This document shows, one piece after another, positions 54,201 to 64,000 of a stretch of DNA of 64,000 nt (the first letter of the stretch is position 1; each line of letters opens with the position of its first letter). Below the pieces are notes generated by a model, which ran no database searches, was not told the origin of the DNA, and was given only the letters and a program-made list of their open reading frames with translations. Position numbers and translations under genes: made by a program. Source of the stretch: Dendrocalamus latiflorus (taxonomy: Eukaryota; Streptophyta; Magnoliopsida; Poales; Poaceae); NCBI GenBank assembly GCA_017311315.1, contig CM029609.1, forward strand, positions 40,236,744 through 40,300,743, read 5' to 3'.

Positions 54201-57200
54201 TATATAACAAGTTAGGGCCCATATGAGTAGATCCTAATTCAACTTAAATTTAGCATAGCTATGAATGAAGATACATAAAATATGACAATGGGATTATTAG
54301 AGATTTAAATTTTAATTAATTACCATATAAGAATAAATATTGAGCCCTTGCTATTTATCTTAACCTAATTAATAGTAAAGGCCTATGTCAGAGATTATCC
54401 TAAAACTTAATAAAGATATCCAAGTGTTATAATACCTTCGACTAAAAGATTTATAGAATAAGTACAGATCTCATCCATCAGTCCAGTTTGTCTTTACCAT
54501 AACTTGAGTTGCAAGGAATGCATACCCTAAAGATAAAATTTGTACACTAAACTCCTGCACCAATTCATAAGAATACCCTAACTCATGGAACTTCCTTGAT
54601 AAATACAAAAAAATAATAATAAAAGAGATTATTAATAAAAAGATCAAGTCATCGTATTATATCACCAGCCTTGCCTCAAATAACCCAAATCACCCATTAA
54701 CTCATAATAAAACTAAATTGAGTTTATTCGGATTTAATTGGATCTTTTGAGTTACTTGCTTTTATTTGGATTCAGTCGTTTATCGCGTAGTTAGAAACTG
54801 GAGTCCCGAAGAATGAATGGATCAAGCAAGATCGAGATCAAGTTGAAGATAAAGACTGGAAGCTCAAGACCATCAAATGATATAACTTTGAGTGAGCTCA
54901 AGACTGCGGTAAACCGCGCCAGGCGAGTCAATACTTTGATCATGTTGAACCTACATTTTCTGCAAATTATTTTGTTTAAATTATCAAATTGCATGCTGTT
55001 AATTTATATGCAAATCCATGTTTAATTTAGAATTCTAGTTAAATGCCTATTGTCTAACTTGGTTAATATTGCCCCTCCTTTGGAATATTTGAACATGAGA
55101 ACCTTGTCACCCTAGAAAAATTATAATAGTAACCTTTGGAAAATAAGTCCCTAAATATATGCCATGCTTAGTATTGCTTAGATACTCATGGGCGCGAGAG
55201 CGTCCAAGCAACACTTTTAATCCTGAGAAAAATTGGTTGGGCAGTCATGGTGGTAATGACTGATGTATGTTGGATATGGTTATTTTACATTCCCAAAAAC
55301 CTCAAATTGCTTATTTATCTGGGCGGATGGTTCGGGGGTATGGTGCAGTGGTGCACGAGAGTGTGGTTTGTGGTAGAACCGCCCAGATACCACTAAGGAC
55401 TGAATCTTGTCATGTCAACCCGTGTAAAACAGTACAACCACAAGTCTGTAAAATACAACTTGGCTAAGTAGACTTATCGAAATCCCGGACTCATCTCACT
55501 GGTAGTGGATTGATGGGGTTATGCTATGGCAAGGGGGCCTGAAGGGACACCAGTGGAGGGTGAAGTTTTCCCGCTTTCCTAACGTTGCGGGAAGTAGGAG
55601 CCCGAGCTGCGTTAGAGTCTGGGGAAAACATCCCGCGCACAGATGGGACCCATCGCAAATGGGCGGTCACCCATAATGTGAGATGGGAGAAAGGACTAGA
55701 TATTTTGAAAAGTCATTGTGATGGTCTGCTCAACCACACTTCTAAGGAATCGTGTGGGGTAATGAGTTGATTGTCTCTTGTGGTGAAAGTGTACAAACTC
55801 TGCAGAGTCAAAACTATTCGAATAGCCGTGCCCACGGTCAAGGGCGGACATGGGAACTTAACTAGATATAGTTCTATTTAAAAATGTTTGAAAAATGGGA
55901 ATGGAAAAATGGAGGGCAGCGGAAAGCCCTGATTTGAGTTGTCCTGGGTGTCATCCCAGTGGTAAGCTAAGCGGCTATAACGCTGAAAGATGTTATATGG
56001 TGTGATGCCATAAGTATGGGAAAAATTATGGTGATATTAGACATATGGTGTGATGCCATATGTATGGAAAATCTTGTTAATATTCCTTGAACATTATGTT
56101 TTGTTCCAAAGCTGCTAGGTCTCAGGAAATTTTATGTATTGTATTTCAAGTAGTGGCATTTCTATTCTTACAAAATAAAATATGGGCGGAATAAACAGGG
56201 TCGTGAGTAAAGGAGATGGATGTTTGTAGCATGTACTTAAAGGTATTGGTGGATTCAGGTCGATCATGAATAAGAAATGATAGTGTGGGTTCTGGGAGAA
56301 ATAAATTAGTGGGGTCCAGTTGAATAGATAGGTTAGATAAATGATCTAATTGAATTTTCAGGAATTTGGAAAAATAATACAAGTATTGGAGTATAATTCT
56401 TGATTAGTGATATTCTTGGTGGATATATATAATAGTGAATCGTATACTTGGTCAATGATGTTCTTGGTGGATGTATACTCAATGATTTTGGAGAATTAGG
56501 GAGTGCAAAGGTAAATTGCTGGGTTACTACACTAATGATTAATATAAATTCTTGGAAGATATTGGTGATAATGAGAATTAATAGGAGATGATCAATTACT
56601 AGAGGGATGAATTGAATTTCTGAGAAGATTGGAGGATTCATAACAATTAGTGGATTATAATCTTGGTAAATTGAATTTCAGTGGAGGTATATTTGTGGAT
56701 TAGCTAGTGATAGATAATGGAAAATGAGATTGATTATTGGATTATGGTTTTGAATCAATGATGACAAGGATTGAATACGAATGATATCGGTGGATTTGAA
56801 AGTAATTATGTTAGAGAATCATTAGAATTCAGAGGTGAGGAGCTGATGAGTAGTAATGACAGGATTGGATTATTAGTAATTCCATATGTTAGAGAATCAT
56901 TAGAATTCAGAGGTGAGGAGCTGATGAGTAGTAACGACAGGATTGGATTATTAGTAATTCAAAATACAAAGTATGATCGGTGGATTAAATAAATGATGAC
57001 ACTTGCTGTTTGGAGTTTTAGACAGCAGTCATTAAAGAAAGTGCATTTTCCGTGGATTAGGTCAATTTTGGCCATTGTAGTGTGGAGTTAGGTAGCAACT
57101 ATAACACTTTGATTGAGCAATGGTAATAATGCTACTAAAGGTGATTTTGGCAAATAAAAATAACTCGAGCTTCTCCTTTGTTAAACCATGCATACTATTT

Positions 57201-57590
57201 ATTTGCATTCTGTGTATTGGCTCGCGGAGCACGGGGTCGGAGTGCTCACGCTCGCTTTTGCGACAAAATTCAGAATCAGGAATCAAATCACCTCGTCTCA
57301 GCAACAAGATTGGACAAGTTAGCCGAGAAGATGAAGATGTCAAGGGCTAGGTCGCAAACCTCCTGTGGGCATGTCCTGAAGGTCCCACCTGTGTGCTTCG
57401 TTCTTCCGCTGCTGCAATTTATTGATTTCGGCCTAATCGGCCCATGAGTAAGTTTACTATTACATTTACGCTTCCGCATGATATGTATTTTGATATTCAG
57501 AACTGTAAACTGTGAGCACTATCTACTGATCCAGGGAATAGTGCAGTAAAATCACAGAGGAATCCGGATTATCAAATCTGGGTCCCTACA
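51282..57590 (+). mobile_element. Very long solo LTR, 6.3 kb, TSD GGTTT
   Basis: Starts TGTAACATCCCAAAATTTTG and ends TCAAATCTGGGTCCCTACA, flanked by perfect GGTTT (51277-51281, 57591-57595). It includes a G/C-rich, proline-coding block (51734-53143), a long A/T-rich stretch (53150-54780), a GATCATGTTGAACCTACATT segment (about 54937), a CTCTGCAGAGTCAAAACTAT segment near 55798 and a duplicated 84-bp piece at 56806-56972. No gag or pol is present. The large open frame 51738-52802 (354 codons) is low-complexity and overlapped by open frames on the other strand, so I do not call it a gene. Confidence 0.92.
56806..56972. repeat. 84-bp tandem duplication within the LTR
   Basis: TATGTTAGAGAATCATTAGA through AGGATTGGATTATTAGTAAT occurs twice in direct succession with one base change. 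Confidence 0.9.
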
Positions 57591-58579
57591 GGTTTCCATT
57601 TAGAGATTGTTTCTGAATTAATTTGGCTTATTGTTTTAGAATTGTGTTCGGTTGTAAGTGCTTAGCACGAATTAGGATTGGGCTTTAGGCCATGTGCGCG
57701 TGTGTTTTGTGCTGGTCGTACCCCATGGGTGCCAATATAAGGCCAAGGTGTACCCTTTTTGTAGGGAGACCACCATGAATCAATCTATTATTTTCAGAGA
57801 GAGCTATACGCTTATTCTTCCTAGGGTTTGACACATAGATGCAACCTAGAGGGGAATCGGGCGATCTTCCCCGTCGTTCTTGTGATTCCTTGTGATTGGC
57901 GAGAGCGACGACGCGTCTACTTGGTGGTCGGGTAGACGGGATCACTTGCGTGTGGTTGGGCGAATTCTTTTGTCGCAGGTTGCTGTTCTAACAGTGGTTG
58001 GCGTCATCGATTCGTCAGGTTACACGGATCCAAATTATCTCCATCGATCCTACATCGTTAAGATCGGGCAATCCCCCGCATCAGTGTATATATATATATA
58101 TCCACATGAGGAGTGCTTTTACAATTATACCCTTACATCCAAGTATCCCCCTCAGGGGCACTTATGTCATTACACATGTCCTATTCTGGGCCTTGCATCC
58201 CTCTAGCAGGCCTGCTGGGCGTAGGTGGGGGCCACCCCTACGACAGTTGCCTTTTTGTTTCTGCTACTTGAAAATTTTCCCGCACCACTTATTTTAGATT
58301 GTAGTTTAATAAAGGATGTGTAAGCCTAGCTTGCATTAGCCTGAAGTTTCTTGTATTGTAAGCATTTTTGTGAATTTCTAGCTGTGAAGTTTATCTTTGC
58401 AAAATTGTAAGTGTCCTCGTGTGTATGCAGTGCTATGGGTAACCTACTCAATATCTTGTGATGTTGTAATGATGGATTCTAATCCTAATGGAAATAGAAT
58501 GTGTTGCTGTATTTGTTTGTTTTCAAATGATATAGTTCACATTTCTGAGGCTATCCGAAAAATAGAAACAATTTAGGTA

Positions 58580-58965
58580 TAGAATGAACTATCACAGATG
58601 GTTTTGTAGTATAAACCGTCTGTGAAGAATTATCATAGACGGCTCAAACCACAAACTGTCTGTGATGGGGAAGTATCATAAACGGTTCTATATACCAACC
58701 GTCTGTGATACTCACACATCACAGACGGTTGGTAGCTAGAACCGTCTGTGATTTGTGAGTACCACAGATGGTTGATAGCTAGAACCATCTATGATAGTGT
58801 TCTTCATAGATGGTTCAAGTTATAAACCGTATATGATGTATTTATCATAGAAGGCTCACAAACCATCTATGATAATCTCTTATTATCACTGACGTATAAA
58901 TTTAGATGATTCAAAAAACTGTCTATGATGATAGTTTTGAACTATCTATGATGACCCTTTTTATA
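58580..58965. repeat. Right subterminal array of the outer CACTA element
   Basis: Inverted pairs of ATCACAGACGGTTGGTAG / CTAGAACCGTCTGTGATT and more diverged copies (GATGGTTCAAGTTATAAACC) run up to the terminal repeat. Confidence 0.9.
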
Positions 58966-58974
58966 GTAGTGACA

Positions 58975-59328
58975 TATACACAAGTGTTTGATGTCTATTT
59001 TTCAAAAGATCACAAGGCCAGTATGACTGCTCTAAAGCCGCCAGTCAAACTGCCGTTGCCAGGCCAGTCAAACCAGTTGAAGCCTAACAGCAATTATAAA
59101 AACTGAAAAGCATCAAAACCAAACTCAAACTTTGACAAAACTTACATATTAAAGTCAAATACTCATCACATATATGGGATGATTTCTATATGAACTCACA
59201 AGCTTGGTGCCTTCACTCCTAGATATCAACAACAGAGCTATTAGACATTGCATCACGAGACGGTTCTAACATGGTGAGAAGGCTCCCTGACTTGGTCATC
59301 CAGCGATGATATAAATAGGAGGCCAAGG
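58975..59328. other. Right part of the element that hosts the outer CACTA
   Basis: Contains CCGCCAGTCAAACTGCC and CCAGGCCAGTCAAACCAG words similar to the left part at 35.2-36.6 kb. No gene. It is interrupted at 59328 by the next LTR. Confidence 0.45.
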
Positions 59329-62300
59329 TGTAACATCCCGAAATTTAGATATTCAAAATATGGAATTTTTAAAACTTTTTCTTGCATTTTGCTGGCGTTC
59401 AAATTTCTTTTGTACAATTTTTTGAAATCTTTTGAGTTTTTGGTGGCATTGAGATTAATAATTAAGGATAATCTCAAATAAAAATAAGATCATGTAAATA
59501 ATAAAAATGGGAAAATAATTTTGCAGATCCTGAATCAAAATATGAGACAATAAAATGAAACCAAAAACATTCCTTCTTTTGATTTAATTAGCATACAAAA
59601 ACCCAAGTTTGGACATTTGAAAATTTATATATATACAATTTATAGCAAAAATTAAATAGAATCGAAAATAGGGGACTACTAGATAATTGAACCAAAACTT
59701 AAAATAAAGTTTCAAGTATTAAAAGCAATAATCTTAATTAGGAAATAGAAATTCAAATTCAAGGTTCAAATTTCAAAACTGTTAAAGTTTCTCATTTTCT
59801 CTCATTCTCTTCCAAATTTCCTCCCTATTACATGTGGGGCCCACCTTTCCTATTTTTCTCCCCTTTTTCCTCTTTTCCTCCCCTGTGCAGCGCGCCTGTC
59901 TCCTTCCCTTTCTTTTCTCCTCCCCCCTTCTTCCATGGCTTAGCAGCCTCCACGTCGCCTCTCCCTTTTCCTCTGCTCAGCGCCGCCCCGCCATCATCGC
60001 CTGTGCACGCCACGTCCCATCGCCGCTCTCTGCCATGCGCCGCGCGTGAGCAGTCGCCATCACCATGTGCCTCCGCGTGCCTGCCCTGTCCCTGCTGCAC
60101 GCGCCGAGCCCTGCGCCAGTCGTTGCCCGCCGGTCCTCCGCCATCGCATTCCATGACTCTCCCGCCAGCTTAAGTACTCTCTCGGCCTCCCTAATCCATT
60201 GTGCGCTTCACTCCTCTCCACCTTTCCCCTCTTACCGAACTCGCAGCCCCCCTCTGCAGCAAGCTCTTCCAACCATCTCTGTGCCTCCACGCCATCCCGG
60301 CCACCCCGGCGACCCCTCCATGAAACGAGCGCGTCTCTTCGCTCCCCGAGGCCCTGCCTGCTTTCCCGTCGGCCCAATTGAAGACCCGTGCGCCGAAGAC
60401 TCCCATATTTGATTTCTCCCTCACCGCCGGCCAAAGCCGCCGCCGCTGCACCACTCCCTCTCCGGCGATTCCCTCCTCGATTCCTTGGAATAGGAGCACC
60501 ACCCCGTCACCGCGAATGCTTCTCCGCCATCGGCCGGCCCTCCCATCGACTGCAGCTCGTCGGCGACGATGACCCACCCCGCGCCGCCGTAGGCTCCCGA
60601 TGCCGGCTCGCCTCGGTGCCACCCCGGCTCGACCAAACCCGCGGTGAGCTTCCTCCTCCCTTGCTCTTGCTTCAGCGCCGCCCATTTCCCCTCCCCATCC
60701 TCCCGGCCGCCGGCGCCCCATCCTCACCTCACCGACGGCCGCCCAAACTGCCGCCCCAGCCAGTCGACTTCACCTCGGGCTGCACCACCACCCTCATCGG
60801 CTTCCCCGTCCCCCCAAGAACCCGTTTTTCCGGTCGCCCCAACCTCCCTGGCCGCCGCCTGTCGCCGGTGTGCGCAGCACCTAGCGCCAGCCGCCTCCCC
60901 TGTTTTGGTCCCTGGCCACCCACACCTCACCTTATTTCCCACACGCTTTCAGTCAGCCCAGGCCGCTGGCCCAATTGGCTAACCGAGCGCTCGTAACGCA
61001 CCACACGCCCAGGTCCCGAGTTCGATCCAACCAGTCGCGCCCCCTTTTTCCTCATTTTTGCTTCTAATTTTTGTGGTCCATTCCATGTAGGAAAAATCAA
61101 GGAAAATAAGGAATAAATCTAGAGAAGCTGAGAACATTTAATAGGGAGGTAAATAAGATTATTCTAGATTTAAAATTTTGATTAGTTCATGTATGAGCAA
61201 CTTAATTAATTAGAACCTAGTTACTAATTAAAGGCAGGGTGGGAAAGTTTAGTATAAACCTGGCTTAAGTGCATGCCCTCCAAAAATGACGACTTAACGA
61301 AGATTTCCAAAACAATATATGTATATTTGAATCATAAGACCTTGCATCATAGAAGTGACCACCAAGTGGTTTAGAAATATAACTAATATTTAAGTCTTAG
61401 AAATTGCGAGAATCCCTCTTTGAATATTGATTATTGGCGTAAGTATTAAACCACTAGCATTTAAACGGTAAAACCCAAATTAAGTTAGATGTTGCATTAC
61501 ATATAATTGACTAAGGCATTAAATATAAATAATAGGCCGTTAAAAAGTATCTTAAACTCTAGTACTAATAGAAGACACCCTTGGCAGATAGATTGGTAGG
61601 AGTATCTATTTATCCTAAGAGGCACACTAATCTACCCATTAACAAATAACGTGATGCTAAGATAAATTGATCAAGCCGTAGCAAAGACAATCTACTAATG
61701 CACAAGTAGATAGGAATGCATGAACCTGATAAAGAATTGCAACTACCTAGATAAGTTTAAACCCTAGGGAGGTTACGTGGTCAAGAATTAATGGTGAATA
61801 ATAATTAAAGTTAACCAACAAAAAGGGATAACATGATAAATAATTCCCTACCTAACATAAATTATGGGATAGACCATTCAAACTAATAAATTGACCCCCT
61901 GTTAATTAAAAACACCGTAAAATACCACATGTTGAATTTACAAGAATTATGAACTCCAATATTTACTCGATAAGGTAAACCAATGTGTACATGATGTATA
62001 GGACGTATGCCCTGACTCTTAAATATATATATTGAGGGAATAATATATAATCGACACCCCAACTAAAATCTCACATCTAAAGGTCTAATTCGACTCATGG
62101 AACTTCCTAAATAAATATAAAAATAATAAAAAGAGATTATTAATAAAAAGATCAAGGTAACGTATCCTACCACCAACTTCGCCTCAAATCACCCATTAAC
62201 CTATAATAAATCTAAATTGAGTTTGCTCGGATTTATTTGGATCTTTTGAGTTATTTGCTTTTATTTGGATTCAGTCGTCCGTAGCGTAATTAGAAATTGG

Positions 62301-64000
62301 AAGTCGTGAAGATTCAACGGATCAAGCGAGATCAAGCTCAAAGTGAAGATAGAGACCAAAAGATCAAGATAAAGCATTGTGTGAGCTCAAGATAGCGGTA
62401 AACCACCCAGACGAGTCAATACTTTGATCATGTTGAACCTACATTTTCTACAAATTACTTTTGTTTAAAATATCAAAGTGCATGCTGTTAATTTATATGC
62501 AAATACATGTTTAATTTAGAATTCTAGTTAAATGCCTATTATCCAACTTGATTAATATTACACCTCCTTTGGAATATTTAAATTGTGAACCATGTCGCCC
62601 TAGCAAAAATTATAATAGTAACATTTGAAAAGTAAGTCCGTAATTATATGCCATGCTTAGTATTGTTTAGATACTCATGGGCGCGAGAGCGTCCAAGCAT
62701 CACTTTAATCATGAGAAAATGTGGTTGGGCAGTCATGGTGGTAATGACTGGTGTATGTTGGATATGGTTATTTTATACTCCCAAAAATCTCAAATTGCTT
62801 ATTAATCTGGGCGGATGGTTCGGGGGTATGGTGCAGGTGTGCACGAGAGTGTGGTTTGTGGTAGAACCGCCCAGATACCACTAAGAACTGAATCTTGTCA
62901 TGACCTCCTATGTAAAATAGTACAACCACAAGTCTATAAAGTACAACTTGGCTAAGTAAATTTATCGAAACCCCCAGACTCATCTCACTGGTAGTGGATG
63001 GAAGTGGATACGCAAAGGGCAATGGGAGGCCTAAAGGGACACCGAGTTGGAGGGTGAGGTAACTAGCCGTACTAGCGTTGCTGGAAGTGGAGCCTATGTC
63101 TTCGCTAGTAGACGTAGTTACATCCCGTGCATAGATGGGATCCACTGCAAGTGGGCAGGTTCCCATAAGGTGAGATGACAAAAGGGGCTAGATACTTTAA
63201 AAAGTCACTGTGATGGTCTACTCAACCACGTGGCTAAGTAATCATGTGGGGCAGCGAGCAGATTGTCTCTTGTGGTGAAAGTGTACAAACTCTGCAGAGT
63301 CAAAACTATTCGAATAGCCGTGCCCACGGTCAAGGGCGGACATGGGAACTTAACCAGATATAGTTCTATTTCAAAAACTTTGTGGGTGGGAATGGAAAAG
63401 TGGAGGGCAGTGGAAAGCCCTGATTTGAATTGTCCTGGGTGTCGTCCCAGTGGTAAGTTAAGCGGCTATAACGTTGAAAGATGTTATACGGTGTGATGCC
63501 ATAAGTATGGAAAATCATGTTAATATTCCTTGAACATTATGTTTTGTTCCAAAGCTGCTAGGTCTCAGGAAATTTTATGTATTGTATTTCAAATAGTAGC
63601 ATTTCTATTCTTACAAAATAAAATATGGGAGGAATAAACAGGGTCGTGAGTAAAGGAGATGGAAGTTTGTGGTAAAAACACAAAGATATTGGTGGACTCA
63701 GGTCGATTATAAAAAGGAAATGATAGTGTGGGATCTGGGAGAAGTAATTTGGTGGAGTCTAAATGAGTATATAGGTTAGATAGATAATTTAAATGATTTT
63801 TGGAGTATTAGGGATGCAAAGGTAATTGCGGGATTACAACACTGATAACTAATATAAATTCTTGGAAGATGATGGCAGTAATGGGATTAACAGGATTGGA
63901 TCAAATACTAGATGGATGAATTGAATTTCTAGGAATATTGGAGGAATGATAACAATTATTGGATTATAATCTTGATCAATGATATTCTTGGTGGATGTAT
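59329..64000 (+). mobile_element. LTR of the same broad family, continuing beyond the window
   Basis: Starts TGTAACATCCCGAAATTTAG after CAAGG. From about 62090 to the window end it matches 54590-56700 of the 6.3-kb solo LTR closely, in the same order (for example TGGGCGCGAGAGCGTCCAAG, GGCGGATGGTTCGGGGGTAT, CTGCAGAGTCAAAACTATTC). The G/C-rich block is 59832-61000. The open frames there are low-complexity. Whether this is a solo LTR or the 5' LTR of a whole element cannot be told from this window. Confidence 0.88.

Larger units (their letters stand above)
50174..58083 (+). mobile_element. Retroelement piece in permuted order (pol end, LTR, leader) inserted in the 5' LTR
   Basis: The surrounding LTR breaks at 50173 and resumes at 58084. 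The insert begins TGACGCGGATACG and ends CCCCCGCATCA, with GTATA and GTGTA on its sides (a possible 5-bp duplication with one change in a TA-rich site). Apart from its own insertions it is about 1.25 kb. The order is a pol C-terminal segment (50341-50594), an LTR-like region ending TTCTAACA at 57993 with a TATAAGG promoter-like segment (57736), and then GTGGTTGGCGTCATCG and a short leader. Internal-LTR-internal is not the order of a normal element. The LTR's own left end was not located. Confidence 0.6.
37933..58245 (-). mobile_element. Ambisense LTR retrotransposon without RT/IN, TSD GTTGC
   Basis: The LTRs are 37933-38178 (3' LTR) and 50079-50173 plus 58084-58245 (5' LTR, split by another insertion). 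They share TGTTGTGGTTACAGACC at one end and GCCACCCCTACGACA at the other. GTTGC flanks both sides (37928-37932, 58246-58250). On the minus strand the 5' LTR is followed by GT and a TGGCGCCGTCCGTGTTGAG primer-binding site, then gag and an aspartic protease. Reverse transcriptase, RNase H and integrase are absent. A second, spliced gene is encoded on the plus strand in the 3' half, with tandem-repeat arrays between the two. The subfamily is not assigned. Confidence 0.88.
36662..58971. mobile_element. CACTA element, TSD ACA, split by nested retrotransposons
   Basis: The right end is the reverse complement of CACTACTATAAAAAGGG and the left end is TACTACTATAAAAGAGG, the same terminus with its first base changed. 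ACA flanks both (36659-36661, 58972-58974). Its own sequence is only 36662-37932 and 58246-58971, about 2 kb: subterminal arrays at both ends, an internal motif pair at 37548-37625 and a short unique middle. No transposase is present, so it is non-autonomous. The rest of the 22 kb is the LTR element at 37933-58245 with its own insertions. Confidence 0.85.

Noticed and set aside
60388..60996. Open frame of 202 codons in the last LTR
   Set aside because: Same G/C-rich LTR block; low complexity and no domain.
60968..61040. tRNA-like stretch with a box B resembling GAGTTCGATCCAA and a box A-like TGGCTAACCGAGCG
   Set aside because: The T-arm stem does not pair and no acceptor stem closes. Perhaps an old tRNA-derived (SINE-like) piece within the LTR, but not a tRNA gene I can support.

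Overview
The window looks like a grass nuclear chromosome, most likely rice (Oryza) or a close relative. The evidence is a recognisable rice-type glutelin (11S seed globulin) gene with its standard four-exon structure, CACTA elements carrying TATCACAGACGGTT subterminal repeats, Tourist/PIF MITEs with TAA/TTA target duplications, and long gypsy-type LTRs that begin TGTAACATCC. Species is an inference; no database was searched.

The non-transposon part is a small mixed cluster, all on the + strand. It holds a broken glutelin gene (3274-5596), a RING-H2 pseudogene split by a hAT element (6615-9230), an intact RING-H2 membrane protein gene (19302-19913), a RING-H2 tail next to a captured LRR-kinase fragment (30364-30893), a second intact RING-H2 gene almost identical to the first (32379-32990), a RING-H2 N-terminal remnant (34564-34785), and a lone glutelin exon-4 remnant (34909-35033). 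RING-H2 and glutelin sequences therefore occur side by side at both ends of the cluster. The two intact RING-H2 genes are the only ordinary host genes that look functional: short membrane-anchored ATL-like E3 ubiquitin-ligase candidates.

Almost everything else is mobile DNA, and many boundaries can be fixed by target-site duplications (TSDs). Region by region: 1-1125 reverse-oriented LTR piece; 1.7-6 kb MITEs in and around the glutelin pseudogene; 7076-9133 hAT element (8-bp TSD); 12.3-13.5 kb decayed CACTA; 14-16.3 kb non-autonomous LTR element with a TGGCGCC primer-binding site; 16.8-17.6 kb three minisatellites; 20001-30346 solo LTR (TSD GTTAC) containing a 6.7-kb CACTA element (20445-27185, TSD AGC) with an unknown helical-protein ORF, a collapsed TNP2 transposase and a frameshifted Ulp1-like protease gene; 33307-34038 solo LTR (TSD ACAGT) with a MITE inside.

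From 35 kb to the end is a deep nest. A CACTA element (36662-58971, TSD ACA) holds a minus-strand LTR element (37933-58245, TSD GTTGC). That element holds a 3.0-kb solo LTR (39831-42837, TSD CGGCG) and, in its 5' LTR, a permuted retroelement piece (50174-58083). The piece in turn holds a MITE (50732-51084, TSD TAA) and a 6.3-kb solo LTR (51282-57590, TSD GGTTT). A further LTR of the same broad class starts at 59329 and leaves the window. The minus-strand LTR element is ambisense: gag and protease lie on the minus strand, a spliced plus-strand gene with its own TATA-like promoter lies opposite, and no reverse transcriptase or integrase is seen.
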